Positions 1-10,800 of a stretch of 64,000 nt of DNA are shown in pieces. Source of the stretch: Antennarius striatus (lineage: Eukaryota > Chordata > Actinopteri > Lophiiformes > Antennariidae); assembly GCF_040054535.1 (NCBI RefSeq), contig NC_090796.1, positions 7,762,501-7,826,500 on the forward strand, given 5' to 3'. The notes beneath the pieces were generated by a model. It did no database searches. It was not told where the DNA came from and saw only the letters and a program-made list of their open reading frames with translations. How positions within the stretch are numbered: the stretch's first letter is position 1; each line of letters starts with the position of its first letter. A program made the position numbers and the translations under genes.

Positions 1-965
1 GGGCTCAACCCTGAACTCCAGGGGCTCCTTAATCTCCATCTCCTTTTCAACGATGTGAGCGGTGACCTGGGACTCCAGCTCCACGCAGCTTCCCTCCGGC
101 CTCGAGTCGGTATCTTTGATCAGCTCCCGCCTCACCTTCCTCCTGCCGGCCCACACCATGTGCTTCTGCACACAGTTCCACTGAGGGACTTTAGGCTTTC
201 CTCTTTTTGCTCGTCTTGGCTTTTTGCCTTGCGGCGACGTGGATTCATCGCCGCTGGGGGACAGCGACCTTTTGGAACCGACCAAAGCTGCTCTCTGAGG
301 GCTGGCATCGTTCTGGGGCTCCGGCATCTCACAGCTGTCGTTTACTGATACGTTGAAGACGACGTTCTTGACGGCATCCATGGCTGAGTTCTCGCTGAAG
401 ACGCCATCTGTGGATGGAGTCAGGTGACACCTGAGGACGCGCTGCAGGACTCCCTCCACGGCGCAGCAAACCTTCTGGAACCACAGCAGTCGGAAGCCGT
501 CTCCCGTCGCACGCAGCTGGTCCTGCAGCGAGGGAGGGAGAGACTCCACTTTGAAGGGGATGCTGATGGTCAGCTGCTCTGTTTTTGCACATGGGGTCTC
601 CCCACTGGGGGTAAACAAGCACACCAGCCCCCATGACCTCCCCTTTGCAGATTTACGCTTGTACTGCAGGCTGCGGCAGTATTTCTCTGCCTCCTGGCAC
701 TCCCTCTGGAAGCTGAGCACAGAACGCACGTTCAGGTTTCCAGCGACGTTGTGCGACAGCTCAAAGGGGTCCAATAGGTTCAGGGGCCCCAGTTTTGGAC
801 TGTGGTGAGGGCTCGTGGTGGGCTGTGTCTCATGCATGGCTTTTTTCTCTTCATTCTGGCCCAGAAAATCAGTGATTGGGAGAGTACGCCCGTCCCTGAC
901 AGATATCACACTACTGGCAAAGTCAAACTGTGAATAGAAGGAAAAGAAGCCTGCGAGCAGCGTGC
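1..965 (-). CDS. tut1: tut1 coding exon 10 (continues past window start)
   Basis: Opens with [14 protein letters not shown], then the PAP-associated motif [18 protein letters not shown] and [16 protein letters not shown]. The rest is a divergent tail with Lys/Arg clusters. It is open to base 1, so the stop codon is outside the window. Confidence 0.92.
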
Positions 966-3900
966 CTGGAGGGAGAAAACACACCAAAACGTTAGGTTTC
1001 AGGTGACTGACAACACGAGTGTTTCTTGTCACTCACAGAGGTCCTGTGTGTTCTTGCTGAGGGGGACTGAAACCGGCTGACTGGGGAAGGTGCAGTCCCA
1101 GCCCTCGATCACACACTCCTCTTCTTCACCTGCAAAAACAAACGCCAGGTCCATCAACAAATATTGTCACAAATCATATTAAAATGACAGAAAAATTATA
1201 CAGTGGTACCTCTACTTACGAATGTCTCTACTTACAAAATTTTCTACTTACAAAATGCCTCAACAGGAAAATATTACCTCTAGATACGAAACAAATTTCG
1301 AGTTACGAAAGGAAAAAATACAGTATGGGCTGATACTCGCAGCTCCCAAAGGTTCCTGAACGCAACATTCTTATAGCTGCTCTTCCATTGGCTATTACCT
1401 AGCATCCTGGCATCCCATTGGCTAAAAGGGACCTCTTCTTAGCCAATGAGGAGGTCTCTCATTGGCTAAGGACGCTGCATAGGTGTCTATGCAGCGTCCT
1501 CGTCATTCGGCCCTCGACCCATGACGTGTTCTGATAGTTTTACGTAAATATATCAACTTTTCGAGTATTCACTATGAATCCTAAGAAAGTGATAGAGAAA
1601 AGAGGAAAAGAAAAGACGAAGTAAAGAGTTTTTTTGTCTGTACAAAGTAAGAGATGATAGAAAAGCATGAAAAAGGGATGCGTTTGGTTGATCTCGCCAA
1701 AGAATATGGCCGTAATGTATCTACAAGCGCCACGTTATTAAAACAAAAGGAAGTTAAAGGAGTTTAAGGCATCGCGTGGGTGGTTGGAGAAGTTCAAAAG
1801 GAGGACTGGATTTCACTCTGTTGTTCGGCATCGTGAGATAGGAGCGTATGAACCAAAGAGGGCAAAAAACAATGAGGACAGCAGTTAAAAGCTAAATGAC
1901 CATCATTTTTATTCTTTATTCTTTGTTTTTTATGTTATGCACAACTCATTTATTGTGTAATAATCTAATCGTAACATGTTTGTTACATGTTTACATTTGT
2001 TACATGTTTTGATGTATTTTTATGCTTAATAAAACATTTATGTCTGAATTTTGGGGGGGCTTGGAATAGATTAGGGCATTTGCATGGAAAAAACATCTCT
2101 ACTTATGTAATTTTCTACTTACGAAATTTCTTCCAGAACCAATTAATTTTGTAAGTAGAGGTACCACTGTACTGGTGCGTTTTTTTGTAACAGACAAAGT
2201 AAATGACTAATTTAAAAAAGTATTTCAAAGACTTTACACACTGAACTGTTAAACTGAACTGAAATTGAGACTTAAATTGAGATTCATTCCAGAAAATCTT
2301 TTCCAAAATGTCTTTGTTCCACAAACGTACCACACACGTGCACAGATTATGCTCTTTTCCAACGGTTTCCATTTATGCTTTGGTGATGTTTGAAATTGTT
2401 GAAATCTGAAATTACATCCGAGATTCCTAAACATTGATATTTACATTTGAAGGCATTTTTTTCACCAAATCATCCTGTGCGTGGGATTATTCTTTTTTTT
2501 TGGCTGATAATTGATATCAGAGACTCTGTGTGTATACATGTACATGTGCTGTATATACATGTATGAATGAGTCAGTTCTTACTGTAAGTTCTTATGTGAC
2601 GACGCCTTGTATTTAATCCTACATTTAGAGACGTTTGGTAAAAGCACGTCTTTAAATACCCAAACCTGACAGAAATGTAGTAGAGATTTAAAATAAAAAG
2701 ACAACACTGATCATTTGGATCATTTAGAACAGGAGCGATGGAGAACTTACAGGCCAACTCCTTGAACTGGGCGACTGTGAGGAGGACAGGTGGGTCACAG
2801 TTTTGCAGGAAGAAGATGATCAGCAGTGTCAGAGCATAGTTATTGAGCAGCGTACCAGCACCACTGGGATTACCTGCAAGTCACACAATACATGTTAGAC
2901 AGAAAACATTCAAGTAGCCCTGTTTTTATAACGCTTTATGGCATAGGTCTGGTTCTCTGCCAAGTAATAAAGCCGAGTGTAAAATATTTCTCTATTTGTA
3001 ACATCACTTAGCAATTTAAAATTGTTCTTGTGCCATTAAAGGGTATAATAATTACTAAATGTCATCATTTTCCTTCCATCAGGGTTAAAAACAGACACAA
3101 TCAGTAAAGTTCTACTGACATCTGCTGACCGAAATACTAAACAACAACCTGTCCAAAGACATCCAGAACACAGTCAGAGGTGAAGAATTTCATTTTACCA
3201 GCCAGCTGCTTCTGCTTGGCCCAGTGGCGGATGGTGTACACCAGAGGCCTCAGCCTGTCCTCCACTCCCGAACACAGCTGGAGAAAGTGGGTGTTCCTTA
3301 CTGCAAGCCTGGAGAGAGATTCAGGAGACAACATTTACTGTAATTCTATGCAAGATAAAACTATCTCACCACATTTTAACACTTGACAGTCAAGAAAACT
3401 GAAAACCATCCTGCTGACCTGTTGTTTATGGTGATATCCCCCTGCAGTTTCAGCTCGCTGTGATGGAACTTGACTACAGGAACGCGAGCATTGCTGACCA
3501 CATGGACTTTGTGGACGCCGGGGACACAGCGTCTCAGGATGGTTGCCACAAGGTCCAGAATCTCTGCAGGAGAGGCAGCTGTCAAGTCGATATCAGACAG
3601 GATGGAGTCCTCAGACCGGCCGTCATCTGACGTGCCCTCCCCTACCTGAAGAAAGAGGGGAAATTTGAAGTTACCCTGCAGTTCATCTTGTCGAATTAAA
3701 AGACTGTATATGTTAAAACTATCTGACCGTCTCAGTGGCGGACTTTGCCTGTGCTTGGAAAACCTTGGTGTTTTCCAGGTCCAGGAAGAGGTCTAAGTCA
3801 CAGGACTGGATGCTGAAAGTGTTGACAGATGAACCAAACGGCAGAATCTGGCTGTCTGCAACCCATGCAAATATATCCCAAATTAAAGATGATCTGTGAC

Positions 3901-5127
3901 TATACTTATCCACAATTATCATCACGCAAGAAAAAAAATTTCAAGATGGCTCAAAAGATCTTTCTCCGTGTCTAAAATGATCACCTGGGAAAAATTCCAC
4001 AAAAACCTCTTGCAGGAGTTGAACCAACAAGCCTCGGGCTTCCGTCTCATGTTCCCCCAGCTGACACTGCTCCACTACGTACCTCATCTGTTCATCCACC
4101 TGAGGAGAAAGGGCACCGCTTTAACCTTTCAATGTTAAGCTCCAATTATATACTCATCTATGTGTTTGTTCTCCAGGACATATTTCTATCAGTTAGTATG
4201 TGTCATTACCATTGATTAGTATATTATTTGCCATTTATTTTAATATAAAAAACACAATGTTATGTTATTAGAAAATAACAATACTGAGATTATTTACAGA
4301 ACGAATCCACTTTACCAGCCAACGGGCCTCTAAATCAATTTCTAATCCTTTCGGAACCCTTTTATTGGCATCAGGCTTTATATTTGTCAACAGGATGCTT
4401 ACAGACATCAACTGACACAGCTGCGGTTTCAGATAGTCAAGAAATTGTTGGTAATCCGGGATGTTCTTCTTCTTAGGGATCAACTTGAAATCCTTCTTTT
4501 CTCTTGGTTTGACACTCAGCTTCAAGCCTTTCATCTGATGCTCAACACAGGACAACGCCGCCTTCACACTGTGGGTCTCATCAAACTGCACGATGGCGTA
4601 CACTCCCTGTGAGTGAAAAGTGAAGCAATTCATTCTACAGTGGAGTTCAGCAGTCACTTCCATCACACTGACTACTGGTGCCAGCTGACCAACCTTGTTT
4701 TTATCCAAGATAACCTCAGAGACTTGCCCAAATTGCTGGAAGTACTCTGATATTTCAGTCTGAGAGACATCAGGTTTGATTCCACTGACAAACACGCTGT
4801 GCTCCTCCTGGATCTTCCTGGTAGCCCGCACCGAACTCAGTGTCTGGTGTTTCCTTCCTTTGACGTGCTGATCCAAGCTTGGCTCTGCAGGAAATGATCA
4901 GTTGTGCACGTGATAAGACATCGACCACATCTTCAGGTGTGTGATTTACTGAGCTAACAAACAATGAGACGTCCATCAACATAAATAAACTACTTAATCA
5001 GAATGGAATATTATCTTACTGCTCCAAACATGTCAAAAAGTAGCTTACGGTTGGGCAGGCTGACGTTACAAAGAGTACAACGAAACCCCGTCGGCGTGTT
5101 TTTTATCGTGTCTCCGTCTGTTTCCAT
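1..5127 (-). CDS. tut1: tut1 / Star-PAP, terminal uridylyltransferase (3' end outside window)
   Basis: Ten coding exons (minus strand): 5049-5127, 4694-4884, 4316-4606, 3985-4099, 3728-3855, 3419-3645, 3199-3308, 2751-2873, 1037-1129 and 1-965. They join in one frame for 774 codons; no stop is reached before the window edge. Domain order matches TUT1: C2H2 finger (C17, C20, H33, H39), RRM (about 56-130), nucleotidyltransferase core with FGSS and catalytic D245/D247 in CDLDLFLD, third carboxylate D338 (GDITINNR), central domain, PAP-associated region ([13 protein letters not shown]), then a basic [12 protein letters not shown] tail resembling a nuclear localisation signal. In the family this enzyme oligouridylates U6 snRNA and polyadenylates selected mRNAs in nuclear speckles. 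The start ATG lies just before the zinc finger. The long Pro-rich insert of the mammalian catalytic domain is absent; only about 45 residues separate CDLDLFLD from the next conserved block. Confidence 0.95.
1037..1129 (-). CDS. tut1: tut1 coding exon 9
   Basis: Codes EGWDCTFP, matching the family D-G-W-D-C-S-F-P motif. It is separated from exon 8 by a 1.6-kb intron that holds a transposon. Confidence 0.9.
1201..2169 (+). mobile_element. pogo/Tigger-like DNA transposon, non-autonomous copy
   Basis: Terminal inverted repeats share 19 identical bases, CAGTGGTACCTCTACTTAC, at 1201-1219 and inverted at 2151-2169, flanked by TA target duplications (1199-1200, 2170-2171). TIRs beginning CAG and TA duplication fit the pogo/Tigger branch of Tc1/mariner. 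Plus-strand fragments between 1574 and 1860 resemble the CENP-B-type helix-turn-helix of Tigger transposase ([19 protein letters not shown] and [19 protein letters not shown]), but the frame is broken by stops and shifts and the catalytic DDE part is missing. The copy is therefore dead but structurally complete at its ends. It lies in tut1 intron 9, antisense to the gene. Confidence 0.87.
1387..1500. repeat. CCAAT-box cluster and hairpin inside the transposon
   Basis: Four CCAAT/ATTGG boxes (1387, 1417, 1443, 1461) lie in inverted order around a perfect 14-bp stem with a 4-base loop (1469-1482 pairs with 1487-1500). The arrangement looks like a transposon-borne promoter or a cruciform-prone segment. 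Confidence 0.6.
2751..2873 (-). CDS. tut1: tut1 coding exon 8
   Basis: Codes [15 protein letters not shown], the conserved S/N-N-Y-A-L-T-L-L helix of the central domain. The acceptor is CTTGCAG and the donor GTAAGT. Confidence 0.9.
3199..3308 (-). CDS. tut1: tut1 coding exon 7
   Basis: Codes [20 protein letters not shown] and [14 protein letters not shown], the conserved central-domain helix that follows the catalytic core in TUTases. Confidence 0.9.
3419..3645 (-). CDS. tut1: tut1 coding exon 6 (third catalytic Asp)
   Basis: A short acidic loop (SDDGRSEDS) is followed by [12 protein letters not shown] and PVVKFHH...GDITINNR, which supplies the third catalytic carboxylate. Confidence 0.9.
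3728..3855 (-). CDS. tut1: tut1 coding exon 5 (catalytic Asp pair)
   Basis: Carries the nucleotidyltransferase signature: FGSS followed by [11 protein letters not shown], with the two metal-binding aspartates. The donor is GTCAGA. Confidence 0.92.
3985..4099 (-). CDS. tut1: tut1 coding exon 4
   Basis: Codes the helix before the catalytic core ([16 protein letters not shown]), which matches the family's L-x-Q-E-V-F-x-E-F-F-P-G signature. The acceptor is TTCTCCTCAG and the donor GTGATC. Confidence 0.88.
4316..4606 (-). CDS. tut1: tut1 coding exon 3 (RRM end, linker)
   Basis: Begins with GVYAIVQF (RNP1-like strand) and ends at GTAAAG. It codes the second half of the RRM, a Lys-rich linker and the start of the helical lead-in to the catalytic domain. 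It is 291 bp and keeps frame 0 at both ends. Confidence 0.88.
4694..4884 (-). CDS. tut1: tut1 coding exon 2 (finger end, RRM start)
   Basis: Supplies the finger histidines ([11 protein letters not shown]) and the RNP2-like strand VFVSGIK of the RRM. The acceptor is TTTCCTGCAG. The donor is a weak GTTGGT after Lys; it is chosen because exon 3 resumes exactly at the family's G-V/Y-A-I-V strand. Readthrough would add about 28 unrelated residues. Confidence 0.88.
5049..5127 (-). CDS. tut1: tut1 coding exon 1
   Basis: Contains the start codon and the first half of the C2H2 finger ([12 protein letters not shown]). The donor GTAAGC follows; the reading frame breaks inside a Gln codon that exon 2 completes. 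Confidence 0.9.
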
Positions 5128-5779
5128 GATTTAAAAATATACGACAAAAACAAGAAGTCAATAAACAATCAAATAAACATAACTATGAGGCCGAGTGAAG
5201 TCCACGCGACCATCAAATCTCCCTCCAGCGTACTTTCTACGTTTCGTGTCCGTCTCTAAAGTGTGTCCGTGTTGTTCCGCTTCATCCACAAGTTCCGCTT
5301 CAAAACGTTCCTGGTGCTGGGCATTTTAATTTCCTTGGATGTTTTAGCTGATATTTTGAAAAAAATAATATTGGTTACCCTTTAAAAGTAATCTTAACCT
5401 ACGCTAGTGTGGAGAAATTGTCACGCCGGAACAATTATTTGTTTTCACGTCTCCTTTACAATTACTGTACTATAAGTAGTCAAGTTTCTAGTACATAAAA
5501 TGGAGCACTTTGATAATGCTGGTCCGTGTGGATACGAAAACGATTAATTCACGTTTGAGGCCAAATTTGATGATTAAAAGCCATATAATACCAGTCATAC
5601 TTGTTCACTCCTCTTAGAAATGTTTGTGCAAATTATTTAAACTTGAATCTGGTTTTAGCTTAAAAACTACACTAACAAAGTTGGACATAGCAGGAAATCT
5701 TTTCCCAAGTCTTGCTTTAAGCAGCTGACAAAAACATAAAAATGGTGAAGTCCTGTAACCAGATCAGAATCTGTAAAGC
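5128..5779. other. intergenic DNA between tut1 and mki67
   Basis: Apart from the ETS-like pair near 5270-5305, this stretch shows AT-rich sequence with no exon, RNA gene or transposon that I recognise. It holds the tut1 5'UTR/promoter and the end of the mki67 transcript. Confidence 0.5.
5270..5305 (-). promoter_or_regulatory. candidate tut1 promoter, paired ETS-like sites
   Basis: The sequence GAAGCGGAA (minus strand) occurs twice, 18 bp apart (5275-5283 and 5293-5301), about 150-175 bp upstream of the tut1 ATG. Paired GGAA cores are typical of housekeeping promoters bound by ETS factors. No TATA box is evident. Confidence 0.35.
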
Positions 5780-6046
5780 TTTAATTATGATTTAATCAAA
5801 TATCAGCATTTTAACGTCATGTGTATCAAGAGTAAACCAAAGACATGGACATTAAGACAGACACTTTTTTTCCACAATAGAAAAATTTTAATAATCACTT
5901 TTTCCCCTGAACAAGTAAACAGCTGTTGTATAAAAACAGTGCAACATTTTGTAAAAGATTCAATAAAACTACTTTCTAAAACTGGCAGTTTATAAAAATG
6001 AAGTAAAAACAGTGTTACAATAAAAAGGAAAAAAACAAACAACTGA
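5780..6046 (-). other. mki67: mki67 3'UTR with possible poly(A) signals
   Basis: The sequence after the mki67 stop codon is AT-rich. No AATAAA is seen on the minus strand here. The variant ATTAAA occurs at 5887-5892, 5791-5796 and 5780-5785, so the transcript could end near 5760-5880. Confidence 0.4.
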
Positions 6047-7830
6047 TTATTTCTTTGCTGACCTCCCTCTCCGTATTTTTGGCTGTGGCTCAGCCTCAAT
6101 ATTTTTCACTCTGTTTGTGGATTCGTCTTTGTTTGAGGTTTCAGAAACAGCCTTCGACCCTCGCCTTGCTCGCTTGGGAGGCTGAGCTTCAGCAACTTCT
6201 TCTGAGAGATCCTCTTCAGTTTTGCTGGTGTTCTTCGATGCATTTTGGCTTTTCATGTCAACTCGGTCTTCAAGTTTTGACTTCCTACCTCGAGCTGGCT
6301 TTTGAGGCGTTGCATTTACAATCTCAAAGACTTCAAGGCTATTTTTCCACCTGACAGATCTTTTGGATTTTTGTGCATCTTCTTTAACCTCGCTTTGATT
6401 TTCAGTGGGATTTGTCTTGTCAGTGGTTGCTGTGACATCTTTTACAGACTTTGCTGGTCGTCCTCTCCTTTTGCCAGGCTCGACCGATGCGGACTCTGAA
6501 ATGAGGCCTGAGGATGCTGCATTGGTCTCCTCTTGGGGAGGAGATACACCTCGGCGGGCTCTCTTTGTTGGAACAGCTACAGGAAGAACCTTTTTTGACC
6601 CCCTAGCTCTGCTAGATTTAATGAGTGGAGGTTCTTCCTCGTTTTTCTCTTCAGTCTTCAGTTCCTGGTTAGGTTTTTCCTTTCCTTCTGCAGCAGGATC
6701 TTCATCAGCAACCTGTTTTCCTCTCCTACCCGGTTTGTGTTTATCTGTGGAGCTGGCAGCAGAGACCTCACTGACCTCAGTGGATTTGACAAGAACTTCA
6801 CTCTCTGGGCTTTTCTTCAGCCTTCGCCCTCCTCTTGTGGTCCTTGGAGCTGTGACAGCTGGTTCATTCGTCTTCAGTGGCTCAGCAACAACAGGAGCTT
6901 CAGCAACAACCACTTCTACGTTTTGGATTTCACTCTGTTCTACATGGTTTTGCTCGGTCTTCCTGGTTCTCCTCAGTTTTTTGACCGGCTCTTGGGATTT
7001 TGAAATCTCAACTGAAGTAGTTGTGTCACTGATTTCCAGCTTCTCCTCTTCCACTTTGGCATTTCTTCCTCTTTTGGCTCTGACTGGTGGTTGGGGGTCC
7101 TGCTTGGTCTCCACAGTAACAACTGTGTTCTCTGCTGGCTCACTTTTTTCAGCATTGTCAGGTATCGGCTTTCTTCCTCTTCTGGGTTTTCCAACAGAAG
7201 GAACAGACTTTTGAATGGGTGCATCAGTCACAGGATTCTCTTCACTTACAGCTTCATTTTGGTCTGACTCAACTGGTTCAGCAGGCATTTTTCTTTTTCG
7301 TCCTCTAGTGGTCCTCATGCCAGTTTTCTCTGTAGAGGCAGACTCATCTTGCTTTTTAGTTTTGACTGGAGATGTCTGGTCGCTCACAGTCTCTGAGGTA
7401 ATCTCAGTGTCCTGTGTCGTTTCCAAAACGTTCTCTGGAACCACTTCAGGTTGATGATTAGAGATGCTTTCTTGTGACTTTGCATTTCTGCTTCTTGTGG
7501 TCTGTCTGACTGCAGGCATTGCTGTAGCTTCAACTTTCTTCCCTCTTCTTCCTCTAACTAGAGCAAGAACAACAGGAGCATCAGACTGTTCATTCACCTC
7601 TTCATCCTCATCTGGTTTAGATGGCACCACTTTTGCTTTTCTGCCTCGAACAGATTTCTCCTGCACAGTAGCTGCTTCTATTTTTGTGTCATTGCAAGCG
7701 GATGTCTCGACTTCAGGTAGACTCCCAGCTTCAGGTACCTGAGGAATTGTTTTCATGGCCTCAGATTTCTTTTCAACACTCTTCAACAACTCTTCCAACT
7801 GGCCACTGGAAACTTTGTCTGCATCTGCTT
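6047..7830 (-). CDS. mki67: mki67 exon 17, basic C-terminal tail and stop
   Basis: Codes about 594 residues alternating acidic spacers with RGRK/RRGRK/KRGRN clusters (GMRTTRGRKRK, GKPRRGRKPIP, EPGKRRGRPAKS) and ends IRRGRSAKK then TAA. The clusters resemble AT-hooks and occupy the place of the chromatin-binding Leu/Arg tail of mammalian Ki-67. A 269-codon open frame on the opposite strand is a by-product of the biased composition. Confidence 0.93.
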
Positions 7831-10800
7831 CTGTTCAGAAAACAAAAGTAAGAAATGTTTAGAGTGGTTCAGCTTTCAACTACAGATATTCTTATTAATG
7901 AAAATGTAGTCTCACTAATGAATGTTGTAAAACACAGGTTTTGTGCTGCTTGCCCTACCACTTTCTTCATACAGGCTATACAAGTAAATCAAAAAGAAGT
8001 CAAAAACAGGAAAAGATGACAAACCTCTGGGCATGTTAGCTTGGGGAACTTCATCACTCTGAGGCACATCTTGCTTCTCTGGCTCTGATTTTTCAAGTTG
8101 TTTACATCTTCTCCCTCTTTTGGGCTTTAAAACGGCCGTCTCCACAGTGACATCACCTGGAGTTCTTACATTCTCAGGCTCTAGAATATTTTCAGGAGCA
8201 ATCTCTTGAGCCACTGCAGTATCAGAAGATTTTTTGGCATTTCTCCCTGTTTTTGGCTTTTGGACAAAGTTGGAAACCAAAGAGACATTTTTCTCAACAG
8301 TGAGCTCAGCATCGGCGCTTTCAGGAGTCTTTAAATTTCTGCGTCTTGATGTTTGTCTGACAGTGGGTGGTGCTGTAGCCTCATTTTTCTTTGCTCTTCT
8401 TGCTCGACCCAGAGCAGGGACAACACGGTCTGCTGGATGTTCTTCTGCTCCCTGCTTCTTTGTGGATTTTGATTCCAACTTTTTACCCCTTCTACTTCGA
8501 ACAGATGTTTTTTCATCGCCAAGATCATCAGCAGTCGTGTCAATTTCTGTGACTTTGCCAGTAGCAGGTTCCATTTCAGCTTGTTCTTCAGGTGTAGCCT
8601 GCTCCTCGGGATCCACTTGAAGCTCTTCAGGTACAATCTCCTCTACTGGATCCACTTGATGGTCTTCTCTTGTGTCCACGTTTGTTTCTTCGGTAGGTAA
8701 ATTCTCATCTATTGCTGCTGGAGAGGTAGCTTCTATGGCAGGTGATAATTCATCTCGTCCATTTGGCTGCTCTCGTAAGTGGTCATTACCATCAACCTCA
8801 TCTGCATCAACTTCTAAAATAAAGACAAAGTTTTCAGTTTGTGAAATTGTTGCAACAAATCTCAGACACATTTTTACAATGGAACTCCTTAGAAAAGGTA
8901 AAACCTTTGTGAATTCTTTGTTATGAAGTCTTTTGTGTTCTATGCCTCAGTACAATGATGATTAATATCAATGTTCCACAATTCAGGCATTTCCGCAACT
9001 TTGGAACAAGAAAAAATCCCCACCACTTCTTTAACTAAGACATTTATTTTAATGTGCAGTCATGCAGATTTTCCATAAAATCTCAGTGAAGGTTAAAAAG
9101 AGCGACATAACTTCCAAAAGTGCATGTTTTCATGTTGGGTAACTGACGATTCGTCATTAGCAAACTAAACAAATTAAATATGTAAATACCACTGAACTTA
9201 CTTTCTTGCATATCAATTTGGGAAACATTATCATTCATATCTGATGGCACATCATCTTGTGGCTCCTCAAGGGCAAAATCTAGTTCTGTATATGGAAAGT
9301 AGGCAAGAAATCCATAAATATAAGCATCTTATCAAAACAATATAACTTGCACGAGTTGTCTAATGACATTCATTACTCAACAATCCTCTAATGGGATGTC
9401 TGTGTTGACTACATCCAGCACAGATCTTCCATGACCGGGATGACTAACAATCTCCACACTTTTTCAAGTTGAAAACCAACTAACCTTTTGCAATGAATCC
9501 ACCGCAATCCAGACGCGTTTGATCGTCAACCTGTTAAAAATAAAGAAAAACAAAATACCATGATTATTATTTTAAAATAAAACAATTCCACTATGAAGCC
9601 AGGACAAATATCTTGATCTTTCGACTTAACATAATTTAATGTTGACAGCATGACACACAGATAATACAGTACCGATATAGTATAACAGTAAAACTTTGAT
9701 TTTGGCCTGTATCAATTTTTAAAATATATTTGTTGATAATTAAAAATAATGATTGCTCTGCCATTGCTCTTCTGTTTAAGCTATACATTACAATGTTTTT
9801 ATCATTACCGCATTTATCTCCAGTTCTTCTGTGGGATCAGCTGATGGCTCCTCCATAAGCTCCTTAAGTCCCTCAAAATCTTCCTCGGGTGCATTATTCT
9901 TCAGTATTCTTGGTGATTTCAGAAGTCTCTTAATTCCAAAGTTGTCCTCCACAGGTTCAGTCTTCTCTCTGGGAGTTTTCAGGAGCCTCTTCAGACCAAA
10001 CATGTCTTCAACTGGGGCATGTTTCTCCTTTGGTGTCTTCATTAATCTCTTGACACCAGAGAGACAGTCTGATGGGGAGTTCTCCACAGCTGAACTTCTT
10101 AAGTGTGTCTCCTCAGATAAGTCTTTCTCCAGAAATTTTTCTTGGATGTCTTGGAGGGGTTCAGCCTCTTGTTGTGGGGTTTCAAATATTTTCTTAATTG
10201 CAGAAAGGAACTCTTGCTGTTCTGGTTTCTGCTTAGGAGTTTTCAGAAGTCTTCCTCTCAAATCCTCGACAGGCTCAGCCTTCTGTCTTGGGGTCTTCAT
10301 GATCCTCTTCACTCCAGTCAGACAATCTGGTAATTCTGGTTTTTGTTTAGGAGTTTGTGCAGAGGTGATCTTCAAATCTGAGCATCGCTGTTCACTAGAA
10401 TCAGAAGAAGTCTCCAGGACTGCTGGGATGTCACTGAAAACTGATTCTTGATCTCCGTTAAAGAGGCGTAGGACAGCCTCGCTGTTGTACTTCTTGTCTT
10501 TTACTGTAGAAGAAACGCTGAGTGGCGAGACAGTCATTTCACCTATAAAAAACCCCAACTTTTCATTAATGCCAATTCAGTAATGCAGCAGGACACACTA
10601 TGTACTCTTGACTATTAAGAACTAATGTCTATAGATCTAAAGCTTTGGTGGCTTCTGCAACAATCCAACACATTTTACCTGGCTCCTCTGGTGTGTTCAG
10701 AACTGATGGGTCAATCCCAGATGTGACCTGATCTCCCAGCGGTGTCTTCATGACACTGTTGTCATTGATTACAGATCTCCTCTTCTTTTCATTTACAGGT

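Noticed and set aside
6405..7214. A 269-codon plus-strand open frame opposite mki67 exon 17
   Set aside because: It exists because the real minus-strand exon is rich in Lys/Arg/Glu codons that rarely create stops on the complementary strand; no family resemblance.
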